64,000 nucleotides of DNA from an uncultured Flavonifractor sp. GTDB taxonomy: Bacteria > Bacillota > Clostridia > Oscillospirales > Oscillospiraceae. Location of the stretch: positions 62,001-126,000 of the forward strand of contig CANAAV010000003.1 in assembly GCA_947346365.1 (NCBI GenBank), written 5' to 3'. Shown piece after piece: positions 32,680 to 41,880 of the stretch (positions within the stretch are counted from its first letter, which is position 1; each line of letters opens with the position of its first letter). The position numbers and the translations under genes were made by a program. Below the pieces are notes generated by a model, which had not been told where the DNA came from, made no database searches, and saw only the letters and a program-made list of their open reading frames with translations.

Positions 32680-34758
32680 TTAACCCCAACTGCTGCCGCT
32701 GTTTGTAGCGTAGCCGATAAAGACCTCGTCCCCTTCGTTCAGGCCGCTGACAATTTCAACCTGGGTGGTGTTGGACAGCCCGGTCACCACCGGGACGGCC
32801 CAAAAGCCCTCCGGGCACTCCCAGGCGGGGTCAGGCTCCAAAATGGCGTTGGCCGGGGCCTCGGGGGCGCGGACAAACACGATATAGCCGGTGCCGTCCT
32901 CCGAAATAGCGGAACCGCCGCTGCTGCCGGCGGAGCCTCCAGAGGAGCCCGTCATGGGAGCGCTCATGGAGCCGCCGGGGACCACCACCACGCCGCCGCC
33001 GGAGACCATCATGCCCAGAGGCTCGGCAAACGCGCCGCCGCTGTAGTTTTGAGGTATAGGCACGGCTTCACCGCCGGCCTCGGGCACGTCGATACCGCCT
33101 TCCGGCAGAACTGCGCCGTCTTCCGGCAGGGCGACGCCGTCTCCGTCGGGCAGAGCGGGCTCGCCGTCTCCGTCGGTCATGCTGCCGTCCATGCCGTCGG
33201 TGAAGCCGCCCATGTCATCCATGTTGCCCATACCGTCGTCCACGGGACCGGCGGCAATCAGATCCTCAATACCGGGGACGTTGAGGAAGCTGACGTATTT
33301 GACCGCGTTGACCGGGATGGTCAGACAATTTTCAGACTGGCTGGCGACGAAGGAGTAGTTGGCGTAGCTGTTGCTCATGATGATGCCGTCCGGGTTGTCC
33401 ACGCTGACCACCGCCGGGAAGGTGGACATACCGTTTTCGGCGGTGCCGGTCAGGGAGACCGATTCCACAATGCCCATAAAAGGCTGTCCCTGGTAGTCGA
33501 TATTGACCATCATGCCTACCTTTACGTTGGAGATGTTGAGCTCATCTACGTTGATGTCGATGGTCATGGTGCTGGTGTCGGCGATGGTGATGCCCTGGCC
33601 GCTCTGCACTTCCTCGCCCTCGGTCAGGTTGCAGGAGAGCACCGTGCCGGCGATAGGCGCCACGGCGTTGTACTTTTCCAGCTCCTTGACGGCGGTTTCC
33701 AGTTTTTCCTGGGCGGCCTTCAGGGCGGATTCGGCAGAGGCGATTTCCGCCTCGTTGTCCTCCGCGCCCAGCTGCATCAGCAGCGCCCCAGCCTTTACGT
33801 CCCCGTAACGCAGCAGGTTTACCTGCTCTACCGGGCCCTGGGTTTTGGCGGTAATGCGGGTGGTCTCATAATATTTCAGCTGGCCGTTCTCGTAGGGATA
33901 GACGGCGCTGCCGTCCCCGGCGGTGATAGCGGCGGAGGCGTCCATACCCTCGGTCAGGGTGCCGGGGTTATTGATGACTACCACAACCTCGAAATAAACG
34001 CCGCCTTCAGGGGAGATAAAGCGGACCTTATTGATGGCCTCCACTTTACCGGACTGTTCCCCCATGATGGCGGGGATGGAGACGTTGACCGGCTGGCCCA
34101 CATAGATGTCGTTTTCATAAGTATAGTTGTAGTACAAGGACAGGCGCAGCTTGGTGTCGTTGACCAGAGTGGCGATTTCCGTGCCGGAGCCCACCGTATC
34201 GCCCTGCTTAAATTCACCAACCTCCAGCAGCTTGCCGGCATGGGGGGCGGTGATGGTCAGGTCCTTGGCCGCGTCGTAGATACTCTGAAGCTGCTTGGAG
34301 GCGTTGTCCACGTCTTTCTGGGCGTTGGTTACCGCCTCCCGGGCGGCAGAATCGTCCATCCGGTAGAGGGGAACGCCCGCCTCGATCAGGTCGCCCTCTT
34401 GGACGTAGAGTTCCAGGATGGTGCCCGTGCCGGGGGTGATGGTGGCGGCGTCCTTGGCTTTGGTCAGGCCGTAGCCCTCCACCATGGATTGGATGGAGCT
34501 GCGCATGACGAAGTCGGTCATGGCCTCCCCCAGAGTGTCGTCCTCTTTAAAGACCAAATTGTACATACCAAAACCGATGCCAAAGATAATGGCCGCCGTT
34601 ACCACAAGGGCGATCACGGTTTTGACAACACTGCGCTTTTTCTTTTTCTTCTTGCCGGAAGGGCCGCCGGAAGGCTGGGTGGACGGCGGGGCTGCCGGTG
34701 AGGCGGACGGAACCGGCGCCGCCGGCTGCTCTATAACCGGGGTGTTCTGCTGTGTCAT
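32680..34758 (-). CDS. HlyD/MacA-type periplasmic adaptor-like protein with low-complexity insert
   Basis: 692 residues, larger than usual adaptors (350-450). A short cytosolic Pro/Ala tail and a Lys run precede one membrane segment (VVKTVIALVVTAAIIFGIGFG, about 39-59). Lipoyl-like halves surround a coiled coil (AQKDVDNASKQLQSIYDAAKD; SALKAAQEKLETAVKELEKYN), and a VNLLRYGDVKAGALLMQLG-type beta barrel follows. Near residues 480-630 a Gly/Asp/Met/Pro/Ser-rich insert (GMGNMDDMGGFTDGM and similar) separates the C-terminal domain. ATG 34758 follows TAGGAGG; the open frame further upstream is not used. Confidence 0.88.
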   Translation of the reverse strand: MTQQNTPVIEQPAAPVPSASPAAPPSTQPSGGPSGKKKKKKRSVVKTVIALVVTAAIIFGIGFGMYNLVFKEDDTLGEAMTDFVMRSSIQSMVEGYGLTKAKDAATITPGTGTILELYVQEGDLIEAGVPLYRMDDSAAREAVTNAQKDVDNASKQLQSIYDAAKDLTITAPHAGKLLEVGEFKQGDTVGSGTEIATLVNDTKLRLSLYYNYTYENDIYVGQPVNVSIPAIMGEQSGKVEAINKVRFISPEGGVYFEVVVVINNPGTLTEGMDASAAITAGDGSAVYPYENGQLKYYETTRITAKTQGPVEQVNLLRYGDVKAGALLMQLGAEDNEAEIASAESALKAAQEKLETAVKELEKYNAVAPIAGTVLSCNLTEGEEVQSGQGITIADTSTMTIDINVDELNISNVKVGMMVNIDYQGQPFMGIVESVSLTGTAENGMSTFPAVVSVDNPDGIIMSNSYANYSFVASQSENCLTIPVNAVKYVSFLNVPGIEDLIAAGPVDDGMGNMDDMGGFTDGMDGSMTDGDGEPALPDGDGVALPEDGAVLPEGGIDVPEAGGEAVPIPQNYSGGAFAEPLGMMVSGGGVVVVPGGSMSAPMTGSSGGSAGSSGGSAISEDGTGYIVFVRAPEAPANAILEPDPAWECPEGFWAVPVVTGLSNTTQVEIVSGLNEGDEVFIGYATNSGSSWG

Positions 34759-34797
34759 GATTTGCTTCCTCCTAGTTGAAAAGATTTTGCTTTGTTC

Positions 34798-34863
34798 ATT
34801 GTACCACCAAGGCGCCGGAGATGGCGTTACAAAGCGGTGACAAGTTCTTAAATTAACCTTAAA
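34798..34863 (-). promoter_or_regulatory. Promoter region of the export operon with direct repeat operator
   Basis: On the minus strand TACAAT (34798-34803) is a -10 candidate without a matching -35. Upstream, TTTAAG occurs twice with 11-bp spacing (34858-34863 and 34847-34852). One-turn direct repeats of this kind are typical targets of OmpR/PhoB-type response regulators, so the operon may be driven by a two-component system encoded elsewhere. Confidence 0.5.
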
Positions 34864-34947
34864 TTTTGCCGGAGAAGCCGGACGGGGACTCATATAGGTT
34901 TTAGACGGCGGGAGAAGCCGGAAAGTTTCCAGGCGTGAGAAAATTTT

Positions 34948-35246
34948 CAGGACCAGGAATATTCCCGGTCCTGAGATTATTGAAAAAGTAGGAAAGCCTC
35001 TTTTCCAAGTCAATTCACTTGATTTGCACTAGTGCTCCATCCGGCCAGAAATCGAATCCGGCCTTGGGAGGGGTTTCTCCTTGAAATCCGGCAGAATTTC
35101 TGCGTCAAAACCGCTTGCCAGTTGAAAAAATCCCTCGCCTTTGGGCATATTTCCATATTTCAAATAGGGCTGGAGCGGTGCGAACTCTGCGGGGCCTTTT
35201 TGACAGCCATAAGCCGCGGCATAGCGGGCAGCTTGTGGTCCGAAGG
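34948..35246 (-). repeat. Intergenic repeat region, copy C of the dispersed family
   Basis: About 300 bp without a gene between the adaptor gene and the NlpC/P60 gene. 34948-34976 is a hairpin (CAGGACC/GGTCCTG). At 35180-35204 GCGAACTCTGC, GGCC and TTTTTGACA match the end of copy B (28216-28240) in the same orientation. The rest (GGAGGGGTTTCTCC dyad, GGCCGGA-type hairpins) is not obviously shared with A or B. Confidence 0.6.
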
Positions 35247-36095
35247 CTATGAACAGCCGTCTGGAATGTGCTCTAGAGGGAATACGCTCCCTACCGCCGT
35301 AATATGTTCCGCCAAGTCCGCCCGGTAGCTTGGGGAGGCAGGGTCTAGGCTGTTGACAACCACCCCATCGCTGCCCGCTCTGGCGGTGGAGTGGATATAG
35401 TCCCCGCCTCCCAGGTAGAGGGCCACGTGTCCGGGGAAGAAGAGCAGGTCGCCGGGGCCCAGCGCCCCCTGTTCAATCTCTCGGACGGGAAATCCTTCCA
35501 CAATTTTAGCGTCCCGGTAGAGGGAAACGCCGTTAAGAAACCAGGCCATAAATACCAGTCCGGAGCAGTCGATTCCCAGCGGAGATTTCCCGCCCCAGCG
35601 GTATTGAACGCCTAAATAGAGCCGCGCGGCGTCTACAACCCGCTTTCGGAGTGCGCTGGGCTCCAAAACAGGGGGAGAGCCGTAATAATCGCCAAGAAGA
35701 CTACATTTTGTATAGCCTACTGTGCCGTCGGGCAGGGCGGCCTTCTGCCAGCCTCCGGCCTCCGGCTCTCCCAGAGGGGCGATCAGGCTTCCGCGGAAGA
35801 GGGTGGCGGCGCGCGGGGCCTCCACGCTGGGACGGCAGAGCACGTCGGCGGCAGAGTGAAGAACCACCTGTTTTTTTCGCGCCTGCCAGCGGCAGACGCA
35901 TCCGGCGCCTAGGGCCAGATCTTTGACAGGGGCATAGCCTTGATAGCGGTATGCAGTACGCACGTGGACCCAGCCGGGGCAGGAACGGTCGATTACCTCC
36001 AGGGGCCAGCCGCAGAGGACCTCGTCCGCCAGGGGGGCGGCGGCGTCAGGCTTGGAGTACAGGGGACACAGAGGGGACAGGACGACGGCATCCAT
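35247..36095 (-). CDS. NlpC/P60 cell-wall hydrolase with SH3-like N-terminus
   Basis: 282 residues, no signal peptide. Residues 1-150 hold two SH3-like parts (CPGWVHVRTAYRYQGYAP; GGWQKAALPDGTVGYTK). The C-terminal NlpC/P60 domain has the catalytic Cys in GIDCSGLVF and His in FPGHVALYLGGGDYIHS. Proteins of this layout (YkfC-like) cut gamma-D-Glu-containing muropeptides, often in the cytoplasm. ATG 36095 is chosen with GCGAGG 7 bases before it; the open frame continuing past 36110 runs into the divergent WYL gene and is a shadow. Confidence 0.9.
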   Translation of the reverse strand: MDAVVLSPLCPLYSKPDAAAPLADEVLCGWPLEVIDRSCPGWVHVRTAYRYQGYAPVKDLALGAGCVCRWQARKKQVVLHSAADVLCRPSVEAPRAATLFRGSLIAPLGEPEAGGWQKAALPDGTVGYTKCSLLGDYYGSPPVLEPSALRKRVVDAARLYLGVQYRWGGKSPLGIDCSGLVFMAWFLNGVSLYRDAKIVEGFPVREIEQGALGPGDLLFFPGHVALYLGGGDYIHSTARAGSDGVVVNSLDPASPSYRADLAEHITAVGSVFPLEHIPDGCS

Positions 36096-36167
36096 AATAA
36101 AACCTCGCATTTTTGAAAAATCAGTGATATACTGGCTGAAACGGCAGAGGAGAGGAGAAGCGGGCAG

Positions 36168-37196
36168 ATGGCAAAAAGCGCCAGCCAAAAAAAGAAGCTG
36201 CTGGTTTTGGTCCGGATGTTGTGGGAGGAGTCCGACGAGGAACACCCTCTGAGCACCCGGCAGCTGATTGCTGGCCTGGAGCGCCAGGGCATCCAGGCAG
36301 AGCGCAAGAGTATTTATGACGATATGGACACGCTGGAGGCTCTTGGCCTGGATGTGCTCAGCCGCAAGGGGAAGGCTGGGGGGTGGTATTTGGGCCGCCG
36401 GACGTTTGAGCTGGCAGAGCTCAAATTGCTGGTGGATGTGGTGCAGTCCTCGAAATTTATCACCCGGCGCAAGAGCGCAGCCCTGATCCACAAGCTGGAG
36501 TCTCAGACCAGCGTCTACCAGGCCCGGCAGCTCCAGCGGCAGGTATACGTGTCCAACCGGCCTAAAGCGATGAACGAAAATATTTATTACACCGTCGATC
36601 AGCTCCATGCCGCCATAAACGCCCAGCGGCCGGTGAGTTTTTACTATTTTGAATATAACGTCAAAAAAGAGCGGGTACTCCGCCGGAACGGGAATCGTTA
36701 TGTGGTTTCGCCCTATGGGCTGGTCTGGGACAATGAAAACTATTATTTGGCGGGCTTCGACCATGCGAAAAAGGAGATGCGCCACTACCGGGTGGACAAG
36801 ATGGCGGATTTGAGGATTGCTCCCTCCCCCTGTCAAAGGGAGGGAAGCGTTGAACATTTTGATATCGCATCCTATGCCCAAAAGCACTTTGGTATGTTCA
36901 GCGGGCGGGAGGGGCGGGTGCTGCTGCGCTGCCGGAGGAGTCTGGTGGGGGTGATCCTGGACCGCTTTGGACAGGAGACGATGCTGGTGCCAGATGGGGA
37001 GGAATACTTTACCGTCGCCATTACAGCGGTGGTAAGCCCCCAGTTTTTGGGATGGCTTTTTGGACTGGGCGGAGAAGTGGAGCTATGCGGCCCTGATTGG
37101 GCGGTAGAACTGCTGAGAAACCAGCTGCGGCAGGTGGAAAAGTTATATCAAAAGGAGAAAATATACGATGGGCAATCAAATAATCCGGGGCAGTGA
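36168..37196 (+). CDS. WYL-domain transcriptional regulator
   Basis: 342 residues. The N-terminal winged helix-turn-helix is seen in LSTRQLIAGLERQGIQAERKSIYDDM. The central WYL domain has VSFYYFEYNVKKERV and YVVSPYGLVWDNENYYLAGF, followed by a C-terminal WCX-like part. WYL proteins bind nucleotides or single-stranded DNA and regulate stress or defence genes; the target here is unknown. GGAGAGGAGAAG lies upstream of ATG. It is divergent from the NlpC gene and overlaps the GNAT gene by 29 bases. Confidence 0.92.
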   Translation: MAKSASQKKKLLVLVRMLWEESDEEHPLSTRQLIAGLERQGIQAERKSIYDDMDTLEALGLDVLSRKGKAGGWYLGRRTFELAELKLLVDVVQSSKFITRRKSAALIHKLESQTSVYQARQLQRQVYVSNRPKAMNENIYYTVDQLHAAINAQRPVSFYYFEYNVKKERVLRRNGNRYVVSPYGLVWDNENYYLAGFDHAKKEMRHYRVDKMADLRIAPSPCQREGSVEHFDIASYAQKHFGMFSGREGRVLLRCRRSLVGVILDRFGQETMLVPDGEEYFTVAITAVVSPQFLGWLFGLGGEVELCGPDWAVELLRNQLRQVEKLYQKEKIYDGQSNNPGQ

Positions 37197-37573
37197 GCAA
37201 GACGCCTGCGAGATTCACACTCGTTTGCAGGCGTATAATGCCGGCTATATCACAGACTGCGACGAATTTTGTTTCTGTGTCCGCAGCGTAGAAGGCACGC
37301 TGTTGGGGGGAATCGCCGCGTCCCGGGATCTGGACTGTGTGACGGTAGACTATCTGTTTGTGGCGGAACAGGACCGCCGGAAGGGACTGGGAGCGGAGCT
37401 GCTGAACCGTGCGGAAGAGGAGGGCCGTCGGCAGGGGGCAAGGCGGGGTCATACTGAACACCTTTTCCTTTCAGGCGCCGGAGTTCTACGAGAAGCGGGG
37501 CTACCGCCGTTTTGGAGGGGTAGAACCCGCTCTGGGAGAATACGGACAGTATTTTTATATCAAAGAATTATAA
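37168..37573 (+). pseudogene. GNAT acetyltransferase with a frameshift
   Basis: The first frame gives a GNAT core (DYLFVAEQDRRKGLGAELLNRAEEEGRR, acetyl-CoA loop R/Q-x-x-G-x-G/A) up to about base 37445, then meaningless sequence. From the GGGG run at 37446-37449 a different frame continues the domain correctly: VILNTFSFQAPEFYEKRGYR and ending QYFYIKEL with TAA 37571-37573. One base too many in the G-run explains both halves. It may be a real inactivation or a sequencing error. Substrate unknown. Confidence 0.85.
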
Positions 37574-37610
37574 AATGTCCGCCAGCAGAGGGACGCCCAG
37601 CATACTGTGA

Positions 37611-37649
37611 AAAAAGAGCCCGAGGCGGAAGTTGTTCCGCTTCGGGCTC
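37611..37649 (-). terminator. Terminator of the chemotaxis operon
   Basis: Arms 37616-37630 and 37635-37649 (GAGCCCGA(G/A)GCGGAA type, one mismatch, 4-base loop). On the minus strand it is followed by six T (37610s). It lies 30 bases past the MCP stop. Confidence 0.88.
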
Positions 37650-37678
37650 CGGTACGTTATATACTGTATGGAGACGGC

Positions 37679-39328
37679 TTACTGCCGCAGCTGGAAGCGG
37701 CGGACCTGTTCCTGAAGCAGCTGTACTTGGTCAAAGAGCTCTGTGCTGACAGCGGCAGATTCCTCGCTACTGGCAGAATTGGTCTGTACCACTGCGGAAA
37801 TTTGACCGATGCCTTCTGTAACCTGGGAGATGGAAGAGGCTTCGCTCTGAACTGCCTGGGCAATTTCGCCAATAGACTGGTTGGAGCGGACGACCAGCTC
37901 CAAGGTTTTTTCCAGCGTCTGGGATACCTCGCCCACAATTTGACTGCCCCGCTCCGCAGCCTGCACCGAATTTTCGATGAGCTCCTTTGTGGCCTTGGCG
38001 GCCTGGTCAGACTGAGCGGCCAAGCTGCGCACCTCGCTGGATACCACAGCAAATCCTCTGCCCGCCTCGCCGGCACGGGCGGCTTCGACCGCGGCATTAA
38101 TGGCGAGAATATTGGTCTGGAAAGCGATGTCCTCAATGGTCTTGATAATTTTGCCGATCTCCTGCGAGGCGGCGGCGATGTCCGACATGGCGGCTACCAT
38201 CTGTTCTATCTGCTGGGAGCTGAGACTCACCTGCTCGCCGGTAAGCCGGGCGTTTTCCTGGGCGCTGGCTGCGGACTGCACATTGTGCTGGGCGCTCTTG
38301 GACAGGTCATCTAGGGTGGCATAGAGCTCCTGCACGGCGCTGGCCTGCTCGGTTGCGCCCTGGGCCAGGGCCTGGGCTCCGCTGGAAAGCTGCTCGGCAT
38401 TTTCGGATACTCGGTGTTCGGCCTGATTGATGAGCCCGATTGCGTTGGATATGGTAGAAGTAAAGCTGTTGATGGAATCCTCAATTGAGCGGAAATCGCC
38501 GATGTAGTCGGTCGCGGTGGTAACGTTAAAGTTCCCTTGGGACAGCTGGGCCATAATGCGATTGATGTCCTTTACATAGCCGTGAATCTGCTCCATAGAG
38601 CGTTTAAGGGTAGCGGCCAAATCCCCCAGCTCATTGTTAGCCTTATAGGGAATTTCAAGTTCCAGGCGTCCCTGCTGAAGGGGGGCGGTGCTCTTCGTAA
38701 TGGTGAGAATGGGGGCGACAATCTGGCGCAGGACATACAGCACCAAACTGATGAGACAAATCAGCGCCAGAGACAAGCCGATGATAGAAGTGGCGTGCAT
38801 GATTTTGATGGTAAGGGCCATGCTCTGGGTGCTCTCGGCGTTGAGATCGCCTGCACGGGCCACTACCTTGTCCAGCAAACCCACCAGAGTAGTCAGATTG
38901 GCCTGGATGGTGGATTGATAATAGCTTTGAGCGGTAGCGGGATCAGAGGCATAAACATCCAGTACATACTCAGCCGACTCGTGCAGCGCTTTGTGCAGAG
39001 GCTCCAGCTGGCCGCGCAGGCTGTTAACCGTAGCGTCGTCCATGCCGGCATCCCCATACAGCCACTGCCCCAGCACACAGGTGGTAGGGTCCATGCTGCC
39101 GGTAAACTCAGTGCCGGCATAAAGCGCATTGCTGAGGTTGCTGGACCATTTATAGTGGGCCACTTCGGCGCTGAGGGCCCGCTCTAGCAGGGAATTGGCT
39201 TGTGCGCTGGTCGTTTGGGTGCGGTCCATCCGAATGATATTTATGGTAATCATGACGCTGAACAAGAGGACGGAAATCAGGGTAAAAGCCACCCGGATGC
39301 CGACCATTTTATTGATGCTCTTACGCAT
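37679..39328 (-). CDS. Methyl-accepting chemotaxis protein with CZB-like extracellular domain
   Basis: 549 residues. Membrane segments at about 9-31 and 178-200 enclose an outside domain of 145 residues with His58, CVLGQWL (Cys84), His112 and His116: the 3His/1Cys spacing of the zinc-binding CZB domain. A HAMP domain and a typical methyl-accepting signalling domain follow (hairpin tip [36 protein letters not shown], quoted in parts). It is the last gene of the che operon, 115 bases after cheB. Ligand unknown; CZB domains elsewhere respond to zinc or hypochlorite. Confidence 0.92.
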   Translation of the reverse strand: MRKSINKMVGIRVAFTLISVLLFSVMITINIIRMDRTQTTSAQANSLLERALSAEVAHYKWSSNLSNALYAGTEFTGSMDPTTCVLGQWLYGDAGMDDATVNSLRGQLEPLHKALHESAEYVLDVYASDPATAQSYYQSTIQANLTTLVGLLDKVVARAGDLNAESTQSMALTIKIMHATSIIGLSLALICLISLVLYVLRQIVAPILTITKSTAPLQQGRLELEIPYKANNELGDLAATLKRSMEQIHGYVKDINRIMAQLSQGNFNVTTATDYIGDFRSIEDSINSFTSTISNAIGLINQAEHRVSENAEQLSSGAQALAQGATEQASAVQELYATLDDLSKSAQHNVQSAASAQENARLTGEQVSLSSQQIEQMVAAMSDIAAASQEIGKIIKTIEDIAFQTNILAINAAVEAARAGEAGRGFAVVSSEVRSLAAQSDQAAKATKELIENSVQAAERGSQIVGEVSQTLEKTLELVVRSNQSIGEIAQAVQSEASSISQVTEGIGQISAVVQTNSASSEESAAVSTELFDQVQLLQEQVRRFQLRQ

Positions 39329-39443
39329 AAGAAACAGCTTCTTTCTTCATTAAATTTAAGAGAATGTGTAAGGGCTGGTCCGGCATACCGAAGCGCCGGG
39401 AAAGGGGGCCAAGTCAAATGCTCGCTCCTGGCCTAGTGGACCG

Positions 39444-40508
39444 CTAGGTCAGATCCTTCAAATGCCGCAGCAGCACGCCGGCAATCCGGTCGCAGGGAGC
39501 TTGCGTCATGACAGCTCCAATCTTATGGGCTACGCCGGGCATTCCGTAGACGACGGAGGATTCCTTGTCCTGCCCAATGGTATAGGCGCCCTTTTTCCGC
39601 ATGGACAGCAGGCCGGCAGCGCCGTCCTGCCCCATGCCGGTCATGATAATGCCCACCATTTTACAGGTGACCTGCTCCGACATGGACTGAAACAGGGCGT
39701 CCACCGAGGGCCGGTGCCCGCTGACCTTTTCCCCTTGGACGCAGGAAAGGGTGTACCTGCCAGCGCTGCGGACAACGCGGCACTGCAAATCCGCCGGAGC
39801 CACCAGGGCCAGACCCCGGCGGAGCTCATCCCCGTTTTTGGCCTCCCGCACCTCCATGGCGCATAGACGGTTTAGGCGGTCGGCGTACATTTTGGTAAAG
39901 CCGGGGGGCATATGCTGCACAATCACCATGGGAGGAATATCCTTAGGCAGGCGCTTCACCACTTCCAGCGTAGCCTCTGTGCCGCCGGTTGAGGCACCCA
40001 GGCCGATAATAACCCGGTCCAAGGCAGGGTTGGCGCCCAGCGGGGGGACGGCAGAATCCGTTGCTTGACCGGCTTTTCCGGCGGCGGCGATAGGCACAGA
40101 GCGGGGACGGGAGCAGGAGGCGATGATAACCTTTTGGCATAAAGAAGCAAGAAAGGCGTCGGGGCTCTGGTCCTTATCCGGCTTGCGGACAAAATCCACC
40201 GCGCCGGCGGCCAGGGCGTCAAAGACCTTCAGGTTTAGGGAGGAGACCAGAATGACCGGAAGAGGGTTAGTGGGCAGGTATTGTTTGAGAAAATCAATGC
40301 CGTTTATGGCAGGCATCTCCACGTCCATGGTCATAACGTCGGGCTTAAGCTGGGGCAGCTTATTCTTGGCGTCCAAAGCGTTGATGGCATACCCTACCAC
40401 CTCGATACGCGGATGGGCAGAGAGACCCTTGATGATGATGCTGCGGGCCAGCATGGAATCGTCCACCACTAGAACGCGGATCTTTTTATTATTAATCGGA
40501 GTAGCGAT
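39444..40508 (-). CDS. cheB: Chemotaxis protein-glutamate methylesterase CheB (probable non-AUG start)
   Basis: 354 residues if started at ATC 40508. Response-regulator receiver domain (phospho-Asp in MTMDVEMP, residue 62) joined to the methylesterase domain with GASTGG (Ser), VQHMPPGF (His) and MGQDGA (Asp). It removes methyl groups from chemoreceptors. The first ATG/GTG in frame (GTG 40469) would cut off the first beta strand KKIRVLVV. AGGAGGT lies exactly 8 bases before ATC 40508, giving ATPINNKKIRVLVVDDS; an ATT at 40496 is another choice. Confidence 0.9.
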   Translation of the reverse strand: MATPINNKKIRVLVVDDSMLARSIIIKGLSAHPRIEVVGYAINALDAKNKLPQLKPDVMTMDVEMPAINGIDFLKQYLPTNPLPVILVSSLNLKVFDALAAGAVDFVRKPDKDQSPDAFLASLCQKVIIASCSRPRSVPIAAAGKAGQATDSAVPPLGANPALDRVIIGLGASTGGTEATLEVVKRLPKDIPPMVIVQHMPPGFTKMYADRLNRLCAMEVREAKNGDELRRGLALVAPADLQCRVVRSAGRYTLSCVQGEKVSGHRPSVDALFQSMSEQVTCKMVGIIMTGMGQDGAAGLLSMRKKGAYTIGQDKESSVVYGMPGVAHKIGAVMTQAPCDRIAGVLLRHLKDLT

Positions 40509-40533
40509 AGGTAAGACCTCCTTTTTTAGAGGG

Positions 40534-41373
40534 CTATTTTTGGAAGGTTGCGGTGGCCAGCCTGCGGTAGGGCGTGTTTTGGCTCAGGTTTTCCGAGTAG
40601 CTGATAAGAAGATAGCCGCCGGGGACGGTGGCATTGTAGAACCGCTGTACCAGAGCATCTTTCGTGGGCTGGTCAAAATAAATCATCACATTTCGGCAGA
40701 AAATAACGTCGAACTTACGCCGGAATTTGATGGGGTCCATCAGATTGAAGGGCTGAAAAATGACGTTGTTTTTAATGTCTGGGGATACGGAATAGTGCCC
40801 GTCCTTGGTGGGAACAAAATACTTTTTCTTCCACTCCGGGGGGATGGTATCCGGTAGCTCATAAATGCCCCGCTTGGCGGTGGCAAGAGCCTGGGCGGAG
40901 ATATCGGTGGCCAGCAGGCGGGTGTCCCACTGTTTGGCCTGGGTACCCAGATAGTCAAATAGGTACATAGAAATATTATAGGGTTCCTCACCGCTGGAGC
41001 AGCCGGCGCTCCAGATAGACAAAACTTTATCCTTCTGATGGCGGCGGACGATTTCCGGAATAATGTTCTTGCGGAAATTTTCCAAATGGTCTTGCTCGCG
41101 CATAAAGAAGGTGTAATTGGTGGTCAGCTTGTTCAGCAGCAGGGTGACGGCATCGTCGTCCTTCGTTTTGAGCACGTGGTCCACAAAAGCTGTAAAACTG
41201 GGATAGCCCTTCTGCTTGAGAGTGGTGGATAGCCGGCCGGTAATCAGTTGTTTTTTTTGAGTCAGGTCGATGCCGTAATTATTCTGAATAAACCGGACCA
41301 GACGGATAAAATCAGCGTCAGAAATGGTCATGGGGGAGAAAGCGCCCCCGCCGCTTTGCCCCGGGTTATTCAT
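40534..41373 (-). CDS. cheR: Chemotaxis protein methyltransferase CheR
   Basis: 279 residues. Methylates glutamates of chemoreceptors with SAM. N-terminal all-helical CheR_N domain, then the SAM domain with SIWSAGCSSGEEPYNISMYL, LLATDISAQALATAKRGIY and FDVIFCRNVMIYFD. It overlaps cheW by 8 bases. Confidence 0.96.
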   Translation of the reverse strand: MNNPGQSGGGAFSPMTISDADFIRLVRFIQNNYGIDLTQKKQLITGRLSTTLKQKGYPSFTAFVDHVLKTKDDDAVTLLLNKLTTNYTFFMREQDHLENFRKNIIPEIVRRHQKDKVLSIWSAGCSSGEEPYNISMYLFDYLGTQAKQWDTRLLATDISAQALATAKRGIYELPDTIPPEWKKKYFVPTKDGHYSVSPDIKNNVIFQPFNLMDPIKFRRKFDVIFCRNVMIYFDQPTKDALVQRFYNATVPGGYLLISYSENLSQNTPYRRLATATFQK

Positions 41374-41857
41374 GGGGCATCAGCTGCTCGCAGTCCAGCA
41401 CCATCATAGTGCCGGAACCGTCGGGCAGAGAACACATGCCGGAGACCAGCAGCTGGGTGCTGTGAGAGGGCATGGGGAGAATGACGGAACGGTCGATGTC
41501 AATCATCTGGTCTACCGCATCCACCAAAATGCCCAGCTGGGTGCCGTCCAAATTGAGCACGACCACCAGACTGTCCTCCTGGGGGGGCTTGCCCAGGCGC
41601 AGACGGATGTCCAGGATGGGGATAATCTGCCCGCGCATGTTAATAATGCCGCGGATGAAATCGGGCACTCTGGGCAGATAGGTAATGGACTGGTTAGTGA
41701 GGATCTCCACCACGTACTCGGCGATTACGCCCAGCTTCAGGTCATCTGCGATAAAGATGAGGTATTTTTGAGTATCCACCATGTCGTCCGCTGCGGCTTC
41801 GTCTTCATTGGTGAGGTCAAAAACCTGGTCTTTTGCGAAGAGAATATCTTCATTCAT
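41366..41857 (-). CDS. cheW: Chemotaxis coupling protein CheW
   Basis: 163 residues. It links CheA to receptors. The domain is complete: QKYLIFIADDLKLGVIAEYVVEIL, LPRVPDFIRGIINMRGQIIPILD and VLDCEQLM. The N-terminus has about 30 extra acidic residues. ATG 41857 is 10 bases after AAAGGAG. Confidence 0.95.
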   Translation of the reverse strand: MNEDILFAKDQVFDLTNEDEAAADDMVDTQKYLIFIADDLKLGVIAEYVVEILTNQSITYLPRVPDFIRGIINMRGQIIPILDIRLRLGKPPQEDSLVVVLNLDGTQLGILVDAVDQMIDIDRSVILPMPSHSTQLLVSGMCSLPDGSGTMMVLDCEQLMPHE

Positions 41858-41880
41858 GGTTTTCACACTCCTTTATGGGC

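Noticed and set aside
32674..34701. 675-residue open frame on the + strand
   Set aside because: Antisense shadow of the adaptor gene, with His/Gly/Asp-rich nonsense composition and no ribosome site.
35247..36887. 546-residue minus frame extending past the NlpC/P60 protein
   Set aside because: The upstream part is antisense to the WYL gene; a ribosome site and normal domain start place the true start at 36095.
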